This document shows, piece after piece, positions 3,966-7,116 of a stretch of 7,116 bases of DNA. Both the position numbers and the translations under genes were made by a program. The stretch is from the NCBI GenBank assembly GCA_023441125.1, contig JAEZQV010000476.1, positions 1-7,116 of the forward strand, read 5' to 3'. Position 1 is the stretch's first letter. Each line of letters opens with the position of its first letter. A model generated the notes under the pieces. That model was given only the letters and a program-made list of their open reading frames with translations. It ran no database searches and was not told the origin of the DNA. The stretch comes from Bacillota bacterium. Its GTDB lineage: Bacteria > Bacillota_C > Negativicutes > Sporomusales > Sporomusaceae.

Positions 3966-6356
3966 TTATAACGGCGGGATGTGAGACGCCCGGATATGCC
4001 AGATCGCATCGGCGTATTCCGTGACCGTGCGGTCGCTGGAAAATCGGCCGGAATAAGCGATATTTGTGGCTGCCGCCTGCCAGCGGGCGTGGTCGTCGCG
4101 GAACAAGCGCTCCAGCCGTTCCTGGGCTGCCAGATAGGCGGCAAAATCCTGCAGTTCCAGAAACGCGCCGCCCGGATGCAGTAAATAGTCGTACAGCGGT
4201 TTGAACTCGTCGCCGATGACGGGCAGGCTGCCGTCGATCAGTTGATTGACACAATGTCGCACCCGTTCGTCCTGGTTATACACCATGAGCGGATTGCAGC
4301 GGCCTGTTTGATAGCAGGCTGCTGCTTCTTCGGCGGTGAGGCCGAAAATGACGATGTTTTCAGCGCCTACGGCTTCGCGGATTTCCACATTGGCGCCGTC
4401 TAAGGTGCCGACCGTGATCGCGCCGTTCATCATAAATTTCATATTGCCGGTGCCGGAAGCTTCTTTGCCGGCGGTGGAAATCTGCTCGCTGATATCGGCG
4501 GCGGGAATAATCTTTTCGGCCAGCGACACATTGTAGTTTTCGAGAAAGACGACCTTGAGTTTATCCTCAATGGCGGCATCGTTGTTGATTTTTTTGGCCA
4601 GGGTGACAATGAGCTGGATGATTTTTTTGGCCAGGTAGTAACCGGGCGCCGCTTTGCCGGCGAAGATAAAGGTGCGGGGCAGGATGTTCAGGTGGGGGTT
4701 ATCCCGTAACCGCCGGTAAAGTTCCATAATCCGCAGCGCGTTTAAGAGCTGGCGCTTGTAGGCATGAATGCGTTTGACCTGTACGTCGAACAGGGAATGG
4801 GTATCCAGGGCAAGTTGATAGTTGTCAAAAATAAATCGGGCCAGGGCTTCTTTCCGCTCCTGTTTCACGGCCGCCAGTTTTTGCTGGAAAGCCGTGCTGG
4901 CGGCAAACGGCAGCAGCTTTGCCAATTCATTGGGCTGCTGCAGCCAGCCGCGGCCGATGGTGTCGGTGACTAAGCCGGCCAGGCCGGGATTGGCGGCGAG
5001 CAGCCAGCGGCGGTGGGTGATGCCGTTGGTTTTATTGTTGAATTTCTGCGGCGTATACTGATAAAACAGATTCAGCAGGTCATTTTTGAGGATATTGCTG
5101 TGCAGTGCAGCCACGCCGTTGACGCTGTGACTGCCGGCCACAGCCAGGTGGGCCATCTTGACAAAACCGTCGGCGATGACGGCCATGGCGGCAATGCGGT
5201 CCCAGTCGCCGGGATAGCGCTGCCACAGTTCGGCGCAGAACCGTTCGTTAATTTCGTGGATAATTTCATAGATGCGGGGCAGCAGGCTTTGAACCTGGCC
5301 GACCGGCCATTTCTCCAAAGCCTCCGGCAAGACGGTGTGATTGGTGTAGGAGATGGTCTGGGTGGTGATGGTCCAGGCCTCGTCCCAGCCCAAGCCTTCT
5401 TCGTCCATGAGAATGCGCATCAACTCCGGGATGGCCAGCGCCGGATGAGTGTCATTGATATGGATGGCAACCTGACTGGCCAGATGGGACAGAACAGGGC
5501 CCTGTTTGCGTTTGATATGGCGGACAATGCTCTTCAGCCCCGCCGAAACCAGGAAATACTCCTGGATGAGGCGCAAATGGCGGCCTTCCTCGTAGCGGTC
5601 GTCGGGATAGAGAATTTGGGAAATGGCTTCCACCCTGTTTTTATATTCCAGCAGTTTACGGACATCATCCGGCGTTAAACTGGAATAATTGACGCTGAAG
5701 CCGTCCCGCACCTCGGCGCTCCACAGGCGCAGGGTATTGACGGTCCGGTTGTCAAAGCCGATGATGGGGATGTCATAGGGGACGGCCTTGACGGTCCCCA
5801 GCGGCGGGCCGAACTCGACCAAAACAGCTTTGCCGGCTTTGCGGTATTCCCAGATATTCAGGTCTTTCAGCCAGGTGTCCGGTTTTTCCACCTGCACGCC
5901 GTCAACGATAGCCTGTTCAAAGAGGCCGTAGGTATAGCGGATGCCGCAGCCGTGGCCGGGGAGAGCAAGGGACGCCAGGGAATCGAGAAAGCAGGCGGCC
6001 AGCCGCCCCAAGCCGCCGTTGCCGAGGCCGGCATCGTGTTCGGCGTTGATCAGTTCGGCGTAGTTGATGCCGAGTTCGCCAAGGGCTTCCCGCCAAACTT
6101 CCCGGATGCCGAGATTATAGAGATTAGTGTCCAGCAGGCGTCCCGGTAAAAATTCAATCGAGAAATAGTATACCTGCTTTTGCCTGTGGTCGTCATAGCG
6201 GCGGGTGGTGTCCACCCAGCGCTGACCGATGTAATCCCGGACCAGGCTGGCCAGCGCGGCGTATTGCTCCGCGATCGAGGCCTCATCCAGGCTCGTACCC
6301 GCCAACGCCAGTAGCCGTTCCTGGAGGGCTGTCTTGCACTGTTCCTTGGTTAACAA
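3966..6356 (-). CDS. glgP: Glycogen/starch/maltodextrin phosphorylase (GT35)
   Basis: This cytosolic enzyme cuts terminal alpha-1,4-linked glucose from glycogen or maltodextrin with phosphate, giving glucose-1-phosphate. At 796 aa it has full family length. Key regions are EHDAGLGNGGLGRLAACFLDS (106-126, split by no gap), HINDTHPA (299-306), TNHTVLPEALEKW with the active-site His (H340), KTNGITHRRWL (442-452), VKRIHAYKRQLLN with the phosphate-binding pair R529/K534, and the pyridoxal-phosphate lysine K640 in GTGNMKF. These match rabbit muscle residues H377, R569, K574 and K680 at near-constant offset. The N-terminal phosphorylation segment of animal enzymes is absent. The start is TTG at 6356, set by GGGAGG 8 nt upstream. 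It follows the activase-like gene by 80 bp on the same strand. Glycogen versus maltodextrin preference cannot be decided; no other glycogen gene is in the window. Confidence 0.97.
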   Translation of the reverse strand: MLTKEQCKTALQERLLALAGTSLDEASIAEQYAALASLVRDYIGQRWVDTTRRYDDHRQKQVYYFSIEFLPGRLLDTNLYNLGIREVWREALGELGINYAELINAEHDAGLGNGGLGRLAACFLDSLASLALPGHGCGIRYTYGLFEQAIVDGVQVEKPDTWLKDLNIWEYRKAGKAVLVEFGPPLGTVKAVPYDIPIIGFDNRTVNTLRLWSAEVRDGFSVNYSSLTPDDVRKLLEYKNRVEAISQILYPDDRYEEGRHLRLIQEYFLVSAGLKSIVRHIKRKQGPVLSHLASQVAIHINDTHPALAIPELMRILMDEEGLGWDEAWTITTQTISYTNHTVLPEALEKWPVGQVQSLLPRIYEIIHEINERFCAELWQRYPGDWDRIAAMAVIADGFVKMAHLAVAGSHSVNGVAALHSNILKNDLLNLFYQYTPQKFNNKTNGITHRRWLLAANPGLAGLVTDTIGRGWLQQPNELAKLLPFAASTAFQQKLAAVKQERKEALARFIFDNYQLALDTHSLFDVQVKRIHAYKRQLLNALRIMELYRRLRDNPHLNILPRTFIFAGKAAPGYYLAKKIIQLIVTLAKKINNDAAIEDKLKVVFLENYNVSLAEKIIPAADISEQISTAGKEASGTGNMKFMMNGAITVGTLDGANVEIREAVGAENIVIFGLTAEEAAACYQTGRCNPLMVYNQDERVRHCVNQLIDGSLPVIGDEFKPLYDYLLHPGGAFLELQDFAAYLAAQERLERLFRDDHARWQAAATNIAYSGRFSSDRTVTEYADAIWHIRASHIPPL

Positions 6357-6364
6357 TTCCTTCG

Positions 6365-6370
6365 CCTCCC
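6365..6370 (-). promoter_or_regulatory. Ribosome binding site fixing the TTG start of glgP
   Basis: GGGAGG on the minus strand lies 8 nt before TTG (6356-6354). No ATG or GTG lies in frame between them, and the family N-terminus begins close to this point. In the 80-bp gap to the upstream gene I see no convincing promoter, only a weak TTGCAG/TTGTTG pair, so co-transcription is possible. Confidence 0.6.
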
Positions 6371-6436
6371 TTACTGTCGCTCAACAATTTTTTCTTCTCT
6401 ATGACTGCAAGCGGCGATAGACGGCCAGATAACCGT

Positions 6437-7116
6437 TTACCGAGCGCCGTCAGTGGAGAGCGGATGGTCGCTGCGTTTCACAATGTGCGGACCTCCCGCT
6501 ACAGCCAGCATAAGTTTAATACGGTTCAGCTGGTTGACCTCGCTGGCAGCGGCATCATAATCCAGCGAAATGATATTGGCTTCGGGGTACGAGCGCCGCA
6601 ATTCTTTGAACATTCCCTTGGCGACAATGTGATTGGGCAGGCAGCCAAAGGGCTGCACACACACAATATTGCGGATGCCCCTGCGCAGCAGCGCGGCGAT
6701 TTCCCCGGTTAACAGCCAGCCTTCGCCGGTCATATTCCCCAAGGACAAGTGCTTTTGGGCCAGCGCGGCCAGGTCTTTTATGGCATGCGGCGCATCAAAC
6801 CGCTTGCTGTCAGAGAGCGCCTTCTTCATATCGCCACGGTACAATTCCAGGATTTTAATGAACAGCTCGGCTTTTACCCTGTCGCCGAAGCTGCCGGCGA
6901 GGAGGTCGTATGCGGCGATCCGGTCATACGCGCTGTAGGAAAAGAAATTCAGCAAATCCGGTACAATAACCTCAGTTTGTTCCTGCTCCAGCAGCCGGAC
7001 AAGCCCGTTATTGGCTGCGGGATGATATTTGACCAGGATCTCCCCCACGATGCCGACTCTGGCTTTCTCCAAGGTAGCGTAAAGGGGCAGCTGATCGAAA
7101 TCCCGGACAATTCCGC
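6437..7116 (-). CDS. Acyl-CoA dehydratase activase-related protein (COG3581 part), C-terminal end
   Basis: This is the end of a protein from the 2-hydroxyglutaryl-CoA dehydratase activase group. Large members (about 1,400 aa) fuse an ATP-dependent activase region with dehydratase-like regions, but the role of this stand-alone type is not well established. The frame is open through the window edge: codons upstream of the TTG at 7072 read IVRDFDQLPLYATLEKARV, so that TTG is internal. About 225 residues are visible. Signatures are VGIVGEILVKYHPAANN (about 7057-7007), GEGWLLTGEI (about 6724-6695) and VCVQPFGCLPNHIVAKGM (about 6661-6608), whose cysteines may take part in iron-sulfur binding as in related dehydratases. 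The tail GGPHIVKRSDHPL is short and polar. The stop is TAA at 6439-6437. Such proteins are typical of strict anaerobes. Confidence 0.85.
   Translation of the reverse strand, partial: GIVRDFDQLPLYATLEKARVGIVGEILVKYHPAANNGLVRLLEQEQTEVIVPDLLNFFSYSAYDRIAAYDLLAGSFGDRVKAELFIKILELYRGDMKKALSDSKRFDAPHAIKDLAALAQKHLSLGNMTGEGWLLTGEIAALLRRGIRNIVCVQPFGCLPNHIVAKGMFKELRRSYPEANIISLDYDAAASEVNQLNRIKLMLAVAGGPHIVKRSDHPLSTDGAR

Noticed and set aside
5013..5678. 221-codon open frame on the plus strand
   Set aside because: It lies wholly inside and antisense to glgP, whose motifs and length are certain. The frame arises from GC-rich codon bias and has no ribosome site or recognisable domain.
6401..6712. 103-codon plus-strand frame across the end of the activase-like gene
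   Set aside because: It is antisense to the conserved QPFGCLPNH motif region and has no supporting ribosome site.
7025..7045. TTGACCAGGATC, a partial match to the operator core
   Set aside because: The right arm does not match GGTCAA and it lies inside the activase-like coding region.
6437..7072. The TTG at 7072 as the start of a 211-aa protein
   Set aside because: The frame stays open to the window edge with family-like residues upstream, and no ribosome site precedes the TTG. The gene is truncated by the window.

Overview
The window suggests a diderm, anaerobic Firmicute of the Negativicutes type (Sporomusa/Pelosinus-like). This is inference. The reasons are AGGAGG-type ribosome sites, frequent TTG/GTG starts, an EmrA-type adaptor (useful only with an outer membrane), a DUF169 protein and a giant 2-hydroxyacyl-CoA dehydratase activase-like protein. 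No rRNA, tRNA, CRISPR array, IS element or transposase was seen.

Layout. Positions 1-1872 (+) hold the 3' end of a HlyD/EmrA-family membrane fusion protein and, 13 bp on, a complete 541-aa DHA2 (EmrB/QacA) multidrug transporter. Positions 1943-2569 (-) hold a TetR-family regulator convergent with the pump genes. Positions 2570-2829 form a dense divergent control region. It contains a consensus promoter for tetR, a symmetric -10 element, an intrinsic-terminator-like hairpin, a palindromic operator over a likely -35 box, and possibly a 47-codon leader frame. Positions 2830-3582 (+) encode a DUF169 protein. Positions 3583-3965 are non-coding as far as I can tell: an orphan Shine-Dalgarno with a short protein-like frame, two perfect 30-32 bp palindromes and a nested inverted repeat. 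Positions 3966-6356 (-) encode glycogen phosphorylase (glgP), and 6437-7116 (-) the C-terminal end of a COG3581-type CoA-dehydratase activase-like protein that runs off the window.

How it fits together. The strongest regulatory signal is one 16-bp core, ATTGACC-NN-GGTCAAT, present as a perfect palindrome on both sides of tetR: once in the emrB/tetR convergent gap and once over the predicted -35 box of the DUF169 gene. I infer that the TetR protein (or a Crp/Fnr-type regulator with the same site geometry) links the efflux pump, its own gene and the DUF169 gene in one response unit. The glgP/activase pair belongs to a separate minus-strand, more GC-rich unit, insulated by the palindromes at 3714-3892.

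The most unusual points are the tetR start, which fits ATT far better than the TTG just upstream, and the divergent region, where a symmetric -10 could fire both ways and a terminator then stops the rightward transcript.
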